Positions 1 through 9,015 of a stretch of DNA of 64,000 nucleotides are shown here, in pieces. Both the position numbers and the translations under genes were made by a program. This DNA is from an uncultured Clostridia bacterium (GTDB taxonomy: Bacteria > Bacillota > Clostridia > Oscillospirales > Acutalibacteraceae). How positions within the stretch are numbered: the stretch's first letter is position 1; the number at the start of each line of letters is the position of its first letter. The notes below the pieces were generated by a model. That model did no database searches. It was given only the letters and a program-made list of their open reading frames with translations, and was not told the DNA's origin. The stretch is from assembly GCA_944385105.1 (NCBI GenBank), contig CALWVR010000027.1:1-64000 (forward strand), in the 5' to 3' direction.

Positions 1-90
1 ACATATAATGCTATATTAAAATGTAATGTAGAGTTAATGATAAAAAGATTAAAAAAGTTAGAGAAAGAATTAATTGAAGTGTTAGGGTAG
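1..90 (+). CDS. C-terminal fragment of an unidentified protein (cut by window edge)
   Basis: Frame 1 is open from the first base for 29 codons to a TAG stop and ends in a Lys/Glu/Leu-rich helical stretch (IKRLKKLEKELIEVLG). A hairpin terminator follows 6 bases after the stop, which supports this being a real gene end. Too little is present to name a family. Confidence 0.55.
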   Translation, partial: TYNAILKCNVELMIKRLKKLEKELIEVLG

Positions 91-96
91 CTAAAG

Positions 97-132
97 AGGC
101 TGATACATATTTTTAATATGTATCGGCCTTTA
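97..132 (+). terminator. Rho-independent terminator
   Basis: Arms 97-110 and 116-129 pair over 14 bp (one G-U) around a 5-base loop, followed by a T-rich tail. It closes the gene ending at 90. Confidence 0.75.
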
Positions 133-293
133 ATTATTTAAAAGGTATTGTGATTTGCTCAGGTGACTAGTTATGTAAAAGTTTATAAAATACTAAGTAA
201 TATTAATCCAATTTCTTCATATTATTTGCATTGATTCAGTAAAAAACTTAGTATATAATTAATTTGTAATTATATTAAAGAGGTGACAATGAT

Positions 294-1988
294 ATGCTTA
301 ATTTGATTAAAAGATGCTCTTGTATTAGTCTTTTAATATCTATGATAATGTTAAATTGCTTTACAGTATATGCAACTGAAACGGATAAAATTTATGCTTC
401 GTGCGAAAGCGACCTGAGGAAAGCTGTGAAAACTGCTAGACCCTATCAAGAGATAGTGCTACTTAAAGATATTTGTATTAATAAAATTATTGAAATTGAT
501 AGACCATTAACAATAGATCTTAATGATAAAAAGGTTTCGTTTGAAAATGATGCTTGTTTTTTGGTTGGAAATGAATATTTTAAAGTTATAGAATATACGG
601 AGTTGGTACCACAACATTATGAAAACAGTTATAAGCAGGTAGAAGTTAAGGCAGACTCATATATAAATGAGTATGGTGTAGTTGTTAGACGTCCTGACTT
701 CTATAGGAATGTAATTGAAAAAGTATGGCATGAGCCCCAATATGTAGATGAGAAAAAATTTCATGCAGGGTATTACCATACTATATATAAAAAAGAAATA
801 GTAGATGGAAAGTATTATGAAGTAGATGGCAAACTTAAGAAAAGGCCTTCTTGGGTGAGAATAGTAAAAGTGCCTATTAATAATTCTCGAAGTTCTGTTG
901 CTTATAGTAAAGATTCGCATTTTCATGCGACGTCAACTACTAGGGGTAATTGTAATGAAAAAATAGATACTTATACACCGCCAACAAGAGGAGACAAAAC
1001 TGTACAAAAGAATTTTCATGCGACGTCAACTACTAGAGATAATTGTAATGAAAAAATAGATACTTATACACCGCCAACAAGAGGAGACAAAACTGTACGA
1101 AAGAATTTTCATGCGACATCAACTACTAGGGGTACTTGTAATGAAACAGTAAATACATACACCCCACCAACAGGAGGGGATAAAACTGTACAAAAGAATT
1201 TTCATGCAGTATCTACCACTAGGACTGACAACAGAGAAGATTTAATTAACAATGCAAAGAAAGAACCTTGTGAACAAAAGTATATAATCAAAGAAGAAGT
1301 AATTAGTGGGAAATATTATGAGGAAAATGGGCAGTTAAAGAAATATCCAAGCTGGACTAGGACTGTAGAAGAGAAAGTCTGGAATGAACCTTATTTTACT
1401 ATAGAGAAAACGTATCAACCTGGCTACTATGAGGATGTAGTAAAGAAAGTGAAAGTGGATGGAGAATATTATATAGACGATAATGGAAAAGTTGTGAATC
1501 GTCCAGCTTTTTATAGGACTGTACAGGAAAAAGTTTTAGTTCCAGAAAAGAAAGTCTGGAAAGTGGAAGTATTTCATCCGAAGGATATAAGAGTGAAAAT
1601 TTTGAATGGTAAAATAGTTTCTAAAAATGGAGAAGATGGTAAACTTAAGATACATGGAAAAGATGGAAAAAATGCATCTAGAGCTCCTTTACGTATAATT
1701 AGCGGTAATTTAGTGTTAAAGAAATTGTCTATAAAATCTGGTGATGGAGGAAATGGTGCATCAGGAAATAAGCATATAGGTAAAAAGGGTGGAAACGGTG
1801 GAAACGGTGCTAATATTATAGAAGTTCGTGGAATCACTCATATTTCTTATGATGACTGTATTTTTAAGCCAGGTTTAAAGGGGAAGGGTGGAAAGAGCAA
1901 TGCTTCCACGTTTATAGGCAGATTGTTTGCAAGAAATGGAAAAAATGGTACGGATGGAATTTTTATAAAAAAAGTAGCAATAATGTAA
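294..1988 (+). CDS. Secreted repeat-rich surface protein, possible beta-helix and glycine-rich C-terminus
   Basis: 564 residues; I do not recognise a named family. Residues 1-28 look like a signal peptide (Lys/Arg then a hydrophobic run ending VYA). Residues 38-75 resemble the first strands of a parallel beta-helix. A module of about 25 residues (DGKYY..DGKLKKRPSW.R.V) occurs four times, two before and two after a central block of three 31-residue tandem repeats starting FHATSTTR at residue 210 plus a partial fourth. The last 140 residues are glycine-rich and collagen-like (GKDGKN, GGNGGNGA). There is no LPXTG anchor. A GAGGTG ribosome binding site supports the ATG start. A role in cell-surface attachment is inference only. 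Confidence 0.75.
   Translation: MLNLIKRCSCISLLISMIMLNCFTVYATETDKIYASCESDLRKAVKTARPYQEIVLLKDICINKIIEIDRPLTIDLNDKKVSFENDACFLVGNEYFKVIEYTELVPQHYENSYKQVEVKADSYINEYGVVVRRPDFYRNVIEKVWHEPQYVDEKKFHAGYYHTIYKKEIVDGKYYEVDGKLKKRPSWVRIVKVPINNSRSSVAYSKDSHFHATSTTRGNCNEKIDTYTPPTRGDKTVQKNFHATSTTRDNCNEKIDTYTPPTRGDKTVRKNFHATSTTRGTCNETVNTYTPPTGGDKTVQKNFHAVSTTRTDNREDLINNAKKEPCEQKYIIKEEVISGKYYEENGQLKKYPSWTRTVEEKVWNEPYFTIEKTYQPGYYEDVVKKVKVDGEYYIDDNGKVVNRPAFYRTVQEKVLVPEKKVWKVEVFHPKDIRVKILNGKIVSKNGEDGKLKIHGKDGKNASRAPLRIISGNLVLKKLSIKSGDGGNGASGNKHIGKKGGNGGNGANIIEVRGITHISYDDCIFKPGLKGKGGKSNASTFIGRLFARNGKNGTDGIFIKKVAIM
921..1229 (+). repeat. 93-bp in-frame tandem repeat, three full copies plus a partial fourth
   Basis: Units begin at 921, 1014 and 1107, with a partial unit from 1200. 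Each codes for 31 residues starting FHATSTTR and containing one Cys and the motif TYTPPT. Copies differ by only a few bases, so the expansion is recent. Confidence 0.9.
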
Positions 1989-2033
1989 TTATATTTAAGA
2001 AGGACTTATAATAATTTAATATCTAATAAAGTA

Positions 2034-2075
2034 AACCCCCACCAAGTTATATGAGTGACTTGATGGGGGTTATAT
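2034..2075 (+). terminator. Rho-independent terminator
   Basis: Arms 2034-2047 and 2058-2071 pair over 14 bp with one mismatch, then a T/A-rich tail. It terminates the surface-protein gene. The next 300 bases to the following gene hold no ORF that I can support. Confidence 0.7.
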
Positions 2076-2373
2076 ATTGTTGATAAATATGTGATTTTAG
2101 GAATATAAATACAAAATAGTTACAAACTATTAATGACTAGTATATATGTACTATTTATTTTGGTTAGGATAAAAGAAGACTGTAAGGTAAGCAGTAATTG
2201 CATAGGCAAAAAGAACAAAAAGAATTTATGTATTATTGTTATTATATTATAATAGTAGAAAACGGTGTTATATAGGAATATTTTATTGAACTATTAAGAA
2301 TAGCATGTTAAAATTATTACATGATTGTAACAAATATTTTTTTACTGAAACTTACAATTGGAGGGTATAAATT

Positions 2374-3528
2374 TTGATTAGACGTAAAAATGTGCTTGCT
2401 AGTGTCTTGGCTTTCTTAACTTTAGCTGGTAGTACTTCCTTGTGTAGGGATGTTACTGCATCTGATTCTATACAAGAGCTTAGAAATAAGCAACAAAGTT
2501 TACAAAAAGAAAGTGAAAGTTTAAGAAAAAAGCTTGATAGTTTAAGTAAAGATGTAAATCAGAAGAGAATGTATAGAGCTACTATATTGAAACAGTTGAC
2601 TAATTTGAAAGATAGTATATCGCTTGAAGAACAAAAGATAGATCTTTTAAATGCACAAATATTAGAAAAAGAAAATAGTATTAATCAAATTAAAGAAAAA
2701 ATAAATGAAAATATAGATGTATTGGGAAAACGTTTAAGATATTACTATGAAGCTGGAGACATTCAGATTATAGAAATTCTTTTAAGTGTAAAAGACTTTA
2801 ATGATTTAGTTGACAAAGCGGATCTATTCTCAAGATTATCAAATTCGACAGATGGAATTATAAAAGAATTAGAAAGTGATATAAATACAATTAAAGAAGA
2901 AATGGATGCTATAGAAGAGAATAAAAAAGAGGTTCTTGATGCTAAGAGTAAATTAGAAGCAAGTAGAGCAGAGATAGATGTATTGTTAAATGATAATGAT
3001 AGAGCTATTAAGGAATTAGAGAGTCAGAGTTCAGATACAAAAAGACTGATGGAAAAAAATAGGACGAAAGCTAATGAAGTAGCGAAGGAATTAGGAGTTT
3101 ACAGAGGAAATGCTGAAACAAATGTTGGAAATATACGCGGTTCTATGAGAGGAAGATACCTTTTCCCAATTGCATCGTATACACGTATTAGTAGTTACTG
3201 GGGCGATGGACGTAATCATAAAGGTATAGATATACCTGCACCGCAGGGAACTAAAATATTAGCAGCAGCCGACGGAGTAGTGGTTAAAGCTGTTTCATCA
3301 CCAAGTGACCGCTCAGGTTGGGGGTATCATATAAAAATAAGACATGGAAATGGATTTGAGACTCAATATGCTCATTGTAGTAAGGTGTTGGCTAATGTTG
3401 GGCAACAAGTTCATGCAGGTGAAGTAATTGCATTAGTTGGAAATACAGGTCATTCATTTGGAAATCATTTGCACTTTGAAACATGGAAAGATGGCAAAAG
3501 ATATGATCCTATGACAGAATTAAGATAA
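2374..3528 (+). CDS. EnvC-like murein hydrolase / M23 peptidase with coiled coil
   Basis: 384 residues. An N-terminal signal peptide (about 1-30) is followed by a long coiled coil (about 32-235, heptads rich in Lys, Glu and Leu) and a C-terminal LytM/M23 domain (about 262-384). The zinc ligands are visible as HKGID (His282, Asp286) and HLHFE (His365, His367). This architecture is that of EnvC/PcsB-type proteins that cut or activate cutting of peptidoglycan at division. The start is TTG, chosen because TTGGAGGG lies about 10 bases upstream and the signal peptide follows directly. The next gene is another wall peptidase. Confidence 0.88.
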   Translation: MIRRKNVLASVLAFLTLAGSTSLCRDVTASDSIQELRNKQQSLQKESESLRKKLDSLSKDVNQKRMYRATILKQLTNLKDSISLEEQKIDLLNAQILEKENSINQIKEKINENIDVLGKRLRYYYEAGDIQIIEILLSVKDFNDLVDKADLFSRLSNSTDGIIKELESDINTIKEEMDAIEENKKEVLDAKSKLEASRAEIDVLLNDNDRAIKELESQSSDTKRLMEKNRTKANEVAKELGVYRGNAETNVGNIRGSMRGRYLFPIASYTRISSYWGDGRNHKGIDIPAPQGTKILAAADGVVVKAVSSPSDRSGWGYHIKIRHGNGFETQYAHCSKVLANVGQQVHAGEVIALVGNTGHSFGNHLHFETWKDGKRYDPMTELR

Positions 3529-3581
3529 ATTTAAAACTTTATAAATTTTTAAGTTACTAAAATAAAATATAATTAAAAGTG

Positions 3582-3634
3582 AAATTATAAACTCTAGTCT
3601 TTACTAAAAAGTACTTTGAGTTTATAATTTTTTA
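3582..3634 (+). terminator. Hairpin terminator between the two wall-peptidase genes
   Basis: Arms 3582-3594 and 3618-3630 pair over 13 bp with a 23-base loop, followed by T residues. The ribosome binding site of the next gene begins just after, so this could also act as an attenuator. Confidence 0.55.
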
Positions 3635-3651
3635 TAGGAGGTTGAAATTCT

Positions 3652-4452
3652 ATGGGACGTAAAAACTATTCAAAGGCTTATAGAAGGATGAATTATGGTG
3701 GACAATGCAAAAGTATAAATATTAACTTTAAAATTATATTGATGATATTTGTGGTATTGGGGCTATTTTTCTTCTCTTTATTAGTTTTTTATTATGCTGT
3801 AGGGAGTGCAGATGTAGATGAGAACCATGATACAGAAAATAGTTATATTTTGAATGTGAAAAAGAAAAACTTATATACAGATTTTAAATTATGGAATGAG
3901 AATGCAAATTGGAGTCTTATGGTGATAAATGATTTGAATGAAGTGAAAGATGATTTCAAAGTTGAGTTGAAAAAATACCGCGGAATAGATGTAGATGAAA
4001 GAATCATACCATACCTTAATGATATGATGAATGCCGCTGAAAAAGATGGAATAAAACTATGGATATCATCAGGATATAGGTCTTTTGAAAGGCAGAGTAC
4101 TATATTTGAAAGAAAAGTTAAAGAGAATTTAAACAAAGGGTATGGGTACGAAGAAGCTGTAACGCTTGCTTCTGGTGTTGTAGCAAAACCAGGAACTAGT
4201 GAACATCATACAGGTTTAGCAGTAGACCTTAATGGAGTTAGAGACGATTTTTGTGATACTAAAGAATATGAGTGGCTAATAAATAATTGCGCCAAATATG
4301 GATTTATTCTTAGATATGGAAATGATAAACAAAGGATAACAGGCAAAATATATGAACCATGGCATTATAGGTATGTTGGAGAAGAACATGCAAAGAAAAT
4401 GCAGGAAAGCGGGAAATGCCTTGAAGAATATGTATCTGAACTTATGAATTAA
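3652..4452 (+). CDS. D-alanyl-D-alanine carboxypeptidase, M15B (VanY/LdcB-like)
   Basis: 266 residues. One transmembrane segment at about 28-50 anchors an extracellular peptidase domain. The M15 zinc-site motifs are present: SEHHTGLAVDL (His186, Asp192 region) and EPWHYRYVG (His238). The upstream SSGYRS motif is also typical of the family. It would trim the terminal D-Ala of peptidoglycan stem peptides at the outer membrane face. ATG at 3652 follows AGGAGG by about 9 bases. Whether it acts on penta- or tetrapeptides cannot be told from sequence. Confidence 0.88.
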   Translation: MGRKNYSKAYRRMNYGGQCKSININFKIILMIFVVLGLFFFSLLVFYYAVGSADVDENHDTENSYILNVKKKNLYTDFKLWNENANWSLMVINDLNEVKDDFKVELKKYRGIDVDERIIPYLNDMMNAAEKDGIKLWISSGYRSFERQSTIFERKVKENLNKGYGYEEAVTLASGVVAKPGTSEHHTGLAVDLNGVRDDFCDTKEYEWLINNCAKYGFILRYGNDKQRITGKIYEPWHYRYVGEEHAKKMQESGKCLEEYVSELMN

Positions 4453-4525
4453 TGAGCAGTATTCTTGATAAGGAATTTATTATATGATAAAATAAAACAA
4501 TAGATCTATTCAGGAGGATTAATAT

Positions 4526-5260
4526 ATGTCGGGACATTCAAAATGGAGTAACATTAAGAGAAAGAAAGAAAAAACTGATGGGGCAAGAGCAAAAATATTT
4601 ACAAAGATAGGCCGCGAATTAATAGTAGCAGTCAAAGAAGGTGGAGGAGCTGATCCCACAGTAAATTCAAAATTAAAAGATTGTATAGCTAAGGCTAAAG
4701 CAAATAATGTACCTAATGATAACATAGAAAGGATTATAAAGAAAGCAGCGGGAGATAATGATACAGAACGTTACGAGTCAGTAACCTATGAAGGATATGG
4801 TCCTAGTGGAGTAGCTGTAATAGTTGAGGCATTGACTGATAATAGGAATAGGACAGCTGGAGATATAAGGCATTATTTTGATAAGTTTGGTGGGAACTTA
4901 GGGACACCAGGTTGTGTATCATTTATGTTTTCTCGAAAGGGTGTAATCGTAATCGAGAGAGGAGATCTTGATGAAGATGCAACTATGGAGGATGCTATAG
5001 AGTCTGGTGCAGAAGACTTTTTAGCGGATGAAGATGTATTCGAAATATATACGTCTCCAGAAGAATTTAGCACAGTTAGAGAGACTTTAGAGGGGAAGAA
5101 TTATAATTTTATTTCAGCAGAAATAGAAATGGTTCCAAGTACATATTCATCTATTGAAGATGAAGAGAGTAAAGTTAAAATGCAAAGACTTCTTGACATT
5201 TTAGAGGATAACGACGATGTACAAAATGTTTGGCATAACTGGGAAGACTCCCAAAGTTAA
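4526..5260 (+). CDS. yebC: YebC/PmpR family protein
   Basis: 244 residues, the usual family length. It opens with the signature [14 protein letters not shown] and carries the family's central region ([27 protein letters not shown]). Members are annotated as DNA-binding transcriptional regulators; recent work on the family links some to translation of proline-rich stretches. CAGGAGG precedes the ATG by 8 bases. Its stop lies 4 bases from the stop of spoIIR on the other strand with no clear terminator between, so the two transcripts probably overlap. Confidence 0.95.
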   Translation: MSGHSKWSNIKRKKEKTDGARAKIFTKIGRELIVAVKEGGGADPTVNSKLKDCIAKAKANNVPNDNIERIIKKAAGDNDTERYESVTYEGYGPSGVAVIVEALTDNRNRTAGDIRHYFDKFGGNLGTPGCVSFMFSRKGVIVIERGDLDEDATMEDAIESGAEDFLADEDVFEIYTSPEEFSTVRETLEGKNYNFISAEIEMVPSTYSSIEDEESKVKMQRLLDILEDNDDVQNVWHNWEDSQS

Positions 5261-5264
5261 TGCA

Positions 5265-5873
5265 CTAATTAAATAAATTTAAGAAGAAGCTTTTTATTTT
5301 ATAAAAACATTCTACGACTTTAAATTTTACTTCATAGTTTTCACTATTATCAACGATTGATGCCTGATCTTCGGGAAGAATATTATTGATATTATCTTCT
5401 TTTGTTGCACTACCAATACAAAGTTGAGGAAACATTACGCACCACCAATTATGTCCTTTACCTTGTCCAATTAAAATTCTTAATGCGTTATAACTGCCAG
5501 CCGGAAGTTTTATGTTATCATATTGTCTTGTATCGAAGAACATCTCTACAACTTCTACTTTGGCATTATAGGAAAATCCATTTATATGTATTTCATCTTC
5601 TGCAATTTTTTTTATATTATCAATATTTTCAAGGGCAAGATTCTTAGCGTCCTCTTTGCAATGAGCGTTTTTAAATAGGTCCGAGGTTTCTTTTAATACC
5701 CTATCACGAACTTTAAGTTTTAGTTCTTGATCTTCCTTAGAGTCAGAGTTAGCAAGTATATGTAGTCTGAATACTTTATCACTAATACTTTCGCACTTAT
5801 TTGCAAATCCCGTTAAGTTAAATAATATGGTGATGAAAAATCCAGCCAGTAAGGCTTTTTCTATAGTTTTCAA
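5265..5873 (-). CDS. spoIIR: Stage II sporulation protein R
   Basis: 202 residues, matching the SpoIIR family: hydrophobic export segment at the N-terminus, then FRLHILANSDS and LKLKVRDRVL, and a WWCVMFPQLC motif near residue 145. SpoIIR is made in the forespore under SigF and signals across the septum to activate SpoIIGA processing of pro-SigE. The start is TTG at 5873. Its ribosome binding site (AGGTG) sits in one arm of the hairpin at 5879-5924 that follows ispE, so readthrough from ispE would hide the site. Confidence 0.93.
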   Translation of the reverse strand: MKTIEKALLAGFFITILFNLTGFANKCESISDKVFRLHILANSDSKEDQELKLKVRDRVLKETSDLFKNAHCKEDAKNLALENIDNIKKIAEDEIHINGFSYNAKVEVVEMFFDTRQYDNIKLPAGSYNALRILIGQGKGHNWWCVMFPQLCIGSATKEDNINNILPEDQASIVDNSENYEVKFKVVECFYKIKSFFLNLFN

Positions 5874-5878
5874 TTTAA

Positions 5879-5924
5879 AACACCTACCAATTTAAGTTGT
5901 CTGACTTAATTATGGGCAGGTGTT
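5879..5924 (-). terminator. Terminator hairpin after ispE overlapping the spoIIR ribosome binding site
   Basis: Outer arms 5879-5885 and 5918-5924 pair perfectly over 7 bp; an inner AT-rich stem pairs 5889-5897 with 5904-5911. On the minus strand it is followed by TTTT. The distal arm contains the AGGTG used by spoIIR. Confidence 0.6.
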
Positions 5925-5928
5925 ATTC

Positions 5929-6075
5929 TTATTATTCAGATTTTATAAAACAGCCGGTTTTTATAGGATGAACTAAGAAAATTTCTTTGTATGTGATACT
6001 GATGACGTTATTATTATTCAGATTTTATAAAACAGCCGGTTTTTATAGGATGAACTAAAAAAGTTTCTTTATATC
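5929..6075. repeat. Direct duplication of the ispE 3' end
   Basis: 5929-5993 repeats 6011-6075 with an 82-bp offset and about three mismatches. The second copy holds the last codons and stop of ispE; the first is an untranslated copy that still ends in the same residues (GCFIKSE and stop) on the minus strand. Confidence 0.9.
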
Positions 6076-6889
6076 TTTTACTAAGGATATGAAGACACCT
6101 TCTAGCAAGCTTTTCATTATTAAATATACCAAAAACAGTAGAGCCGCTTCCGCTCATACATGAACCGATAGCTCCCAAATTAAAAAAGATACTCTTTAGT
6201 TTACTAACGTCTTTAATTTTTAATATATATTCAAACCTATTATACAATAGCCTTGATACAGATTTTAAATTATGATATTTAATTGATTTAATAATAGGCG
6301 AAATGTTTTTGTGAATCTTTAGTTTAACAGAATCAGAAGCTGTGTATGCATTTTTAGTTGAAACATGAACTTTTGGCTTTACCAAAACAATAAAGCAATC
6401 GTCTAAATGAGGTAAAGGTGAAAGACTAGTTCCAGTACCATAAGACAACATAGTTCCTCCTAAAATGCAGAAAGGTACGTCAGCACCAATTTCCCTACCA
6501 ATATTGGCAAGTGTGCATTTGGATAATTTAGTATCAAAGAGCTTATTTAATGCAACTAAAACTGCTGCTGCATCAGAGCTACCACCAGCTAAACCAGCGC
6601 ATACTGGAATTTTCTTGTCTATGTATATGTTGATTCCAGGATTTTTAATTTTAGTGTGTTGAAAAAATTTTTGTGCAGCAATATAGGCGGTGTTTTTTTC
6701 AATTGGACTGAAAAATTTAAAGTTACTTATTATATTTATTTTACAGTTAGAAGACTTAGTTACAGTTATATAGTCAAACAAACTTACTGTTTGCATGATC
6801 ATTTTAACATTATGATATCCATCATTTCTTTTATTAAGAATATCAAGATATAGGTTAATTTTTGCAGGAGCTGCAACGGTTATTTTCAT
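6014..6889 (-). CDS. ispE: 4-diphosphocytidyl-2-C-methyl-D-erythritol kinase
   Basis: 291 residues, normal length. GHMP kinase features are clear: N-terminal PAKINLYLDIL, the ATP-binding motif PVCAGLAGGSSDAAA near residue 90, and the C-terminal CMSGSGSTVFG. It phosphorylates CDP-methylerythritol in the non-mevalonate isoprenoid pathway, so this organism makes isoprenoids by the MEP route. The stop lies in a small direct duplication of the gene's own 3' end. Confidence 0.95.
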   Translation of the reverse strand: MKITVAAPAKINLYLDILNKRNDGYHNVKMIMQTVSLFDYITVTKSSNCKINIISNFKFFSPIEKNTAYIAAQKFFQHTKIKNPGINIYIDKKIPVCAGLAGGSSDAAAVLVALNKLFDTKLSKCTLANIGREIGADVPFCILGGTMLSYGTGTSLSPLPHLDDCFIVLVKPKVHVSTKNAYTASDSVKLKIHKNISPIIKSIKYHNLKSVSRLLYNRFEYILKIKDVSKLKSIFFNLGAIGSCMSGSGSTVFGIFNNEKLARRCLHILSKRYKETFLVHPIKTGCFIKSE

Positions 6890-6976
6890 ATTGTTATCCC
6901 CTTTTAAATTTAAACAAAATAATAAATATTATATCACAAACTAATGTAGGTACACAATGTAAGTAACGTATTTAAA

Positions 6977-7010
6977 ATAAAAAGGATCCCAATTTTTAAT
7001 TGGAACCCTT
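6977..7010 (-). terminator. thrS terminator
   Basis: On the minus strand AAGG..CCAATT pairs with AATTGG..CCTT (7010 back to about 6983) and is followed by TTTTT. Confidence 0.75.
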
Positions 7011-7016
7011 AATGAT

Positions 7017-8930
7017 TTAATTGATAGTTTTATTTTTAATTTTTTGAAGTATTGACTCTATAAATTCTTCTAGTAAAGTAGAACCTAAGTCCCCTTCCTT
7101 CCTTGATCTTACTGAAATTGTTCCAGATTGACTTTCCTTATCTCCAATTATAACCATATAAGGAATCTTTTTAAGTTGTGCTTCTCGTATTTTATATCCA
7201 ATTTTCTCATTACGGTCATCCATTGAAGCTCTTATACCATGAGAACGAAGTTTTTCTATTACCTCAAAGGCTTTGCTTTGAAATTTTTCACTTATGGGAA
7301 GAACTCGAACTTGCTCCGGCGAAAGCCATAGAGGAAAGGCTCCGGCAAAATGTTCTGTCAAGATTCCTATAAATCTCTCAATACTTCCAAAGACAACTCT
7401 ATGAATCATAACAGGTCTATGCTTTTCTCCATCTTCACCGATATAGTTTAAATCAAATCGTTCAGGCATTTGAAAGTCAAGCTGAATAGTTCCACATTGC
7501 CATGTTCTACCTAGACAGTCTTCTAAATGAAAATCAATTTTAGGACCATAAAAGGCGCCATCACCTTCATTTATTTTGTATTCTTTACCGCTTTTATCTA
7601 AAGCAAGCTTAAGCCCTTCAGTAGCAATTTCCCATTGCTCATCACTGCCCAGAGAATCATCAGGTCGAGTTGAGAGCTCAATATGATATTTAAAGCCAAA
7701 TGTTGAATAAAATCTATCGATTAACTGCATTACACCAATTATTTCTGACTCAATTTGCTCAGGGGTCATAAATATATGGGCATCATCTTGTGTGAAACAG
7801 CGAACTCTCATAAGACCATGCAAGGCACCTGATAGTTCATGTCTATGAACTAAGCCTAGCTCTGCAATACGCAATGGAAGATCCCTATAAGAATGTGGTC
7901 TACTCTTATATACAAGCATCCCCCCAGGGCAGTTCATAGGTTTTATAGCATACTCTTGCTCGTCTATTAAAGTTGTGTACATATTTTCTTTATAGTGATC
8001 CCAGTGTCCAGATCTCAACCATAAATCTTTATTTAAAATTATTGGAGTTTTTATTTCTACATAACCAGCCTTTTCATGTTCTTGATGCCAAAATTCAAGA
8101 AGGGTATTCATTAATACCATGCCATTAGGAAAGAAGAATGGGAATCCTTGTCCTTCATCAAAGAAATCAAAAAGTTCAAGTTCTCTTCCAAGTTTCCTAT
8201 GGTCACGTTTCTTAGCCTCTTCAATGGTGTTAAGATATTCATCGACTAAAGATGACTTAGGAAAAGAAATACCGTATATGCGTTGAAGCATAGGACCTTT
8301 TGAGTTTCCCCTCCAGTATGCACCGGTGCAGTTTAACAATTTTATAGCCTTTATATTACCGGTTGACATCAAATGCGGTCCAGCACAAAGATCAACGAAT
8401 TCACCCTGCTTATAAAACGAAATTTTTTCACCTTTGTTAGCATGCTCCTTTATAAGCTCAATTTTATATTTTTGACCTTTTTCTTTCATAAATGCAATAG
8501 CATCTTCTACGTCTAATTCAAAGCGCTCGATAGGAAGATTTTCCTTAATTATATTTTTTATTTCATCTTCTATTTTATTAAGGTCATCTGTATTAAGAGT
8601 TCTCCCTAAGTCAAAATCATAGTAAAACCCCTTATCTATAGCAGGACCTATACCTAAAATAGCATTCGGAAATAGTCTTAATATAGCTTGAGCCATAATG
8701 TGAGAACTTGTATGCCAGTATGCTTTTTTACCAAGGTCATCATCAAATGTTAATATTTCTATTTTACAGTCTTTAGTTATACTTGTTCTTAAATCCATCA
8801 AGTTATCATCTATTAAACAGGAGCAAGCAGACTTATAGAGCTTTGCACCTAAAGACTTAGCAATCTCAGCAACAGTAGTATTTATCGGATATTCTTTTAT
8901 AATACCATCTTTTAAAGTTACTTTTATCAT
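7017..8930 (-). CDS. thrS: Threonine-tRNA ligase
   Basis: 637 residues with the full order: TGS domain (1-62), second additional domain with the editing-site HTSSH (His73, His77), then the class II catalytic core with motif 2 around RHELSGALHGLMRVR and the zinc-site NCPGGM, and an anticodon-binding domain at the C-terminus. It charges tRNA-Thr. Many Firmicutes thrS genes have a T-box leader; here only 85 bases separate it from the next gene and no T-box is visible. A near-consensus promoter lies in that gap instead. Confidence 0.97.
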   Translation of the reverse strand: MIKVTLKDGIIKEYPINTTVAEIAKSLGAKLYKSACSCLIDDNLMDLRTSITKDCKIEILTFDDDLGKKAYWHTSSHIMAQAILRLFPNAILGIGPAIDKGFYYDFDLGRTLNTDDLNKIEDEIKNIIKENLPIERFELDVEDAIAFMKEKGQKYKIELIKEHANKGEKISFYKQGEFVDLCAGPHLMSTGNIKAIKLLNCTGAYWRGNSKGPMLQRIYGISFPKSSLVDEYLNTIEEAKKRDHRKLGRELELFDFFDEGQGFPFFFPNGMVLMNTLLEFWHQEHEKAGYVEIKTPIILNKDLWLRSGHWDHYKENMYTTLIDEQEYAIKPMNCPGGMLVYKSRPHSYRDLPLRIAELGLVHRHELSGALHGLMRVRCFTQDDAHIFMTPEQIESEIIGVMQLIDRFYSTFGFKYHIELSTRPDDSLGSDEQWEIATEGLKLALDKSGKEYKINEGDGAFYGPKIDFHLEDCLGRTWQCGTIQLDFQMPERFDLNYIGEDGEKHRPVMIHRVVFGSIERFIGILTEHFAGAFPLWLSPEQVRVLPISEKFQSKAFEVIEKLRSHGIRASMDDRNEKIGYKIREAQLKKIPYMVIIGDKESQSGTISVRSRKEGDLGSTLLEEFIESILQKIKNKTIN

Positions 8931-8981
8931 AGTTTACACCTCTTTGTTTGTTCATGTGTTTAGTATACAAACGCTACTTTA

Positions 8982-9010
8982 AGTGTAACATGATTTGTAA
9001 TGAGTGTCAA
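8982..9010 (-). promoter_or_regulatory. thrS promoter
   Basis: On the minus strand TTGACA (9010-9005), a 17-bp spacer and TACACT (8987-8982), about 50 bases before the thrS start. Confidence 0.75.
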
Positions 9011-9015
9011 TTAAA

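Noticed and set aside
657..926. Minus-strand ORFs opposite the surface-protein gene (also 1574-1837)
   Set aside because: Low-complexity shadows of the real plus-strand gene; no ribosome binding sites.
8931..9015. T-box leader before thrS
   Set aside because: Only 85 bases are available and no T-box or specifier is present; a plain promoter explains the gap.
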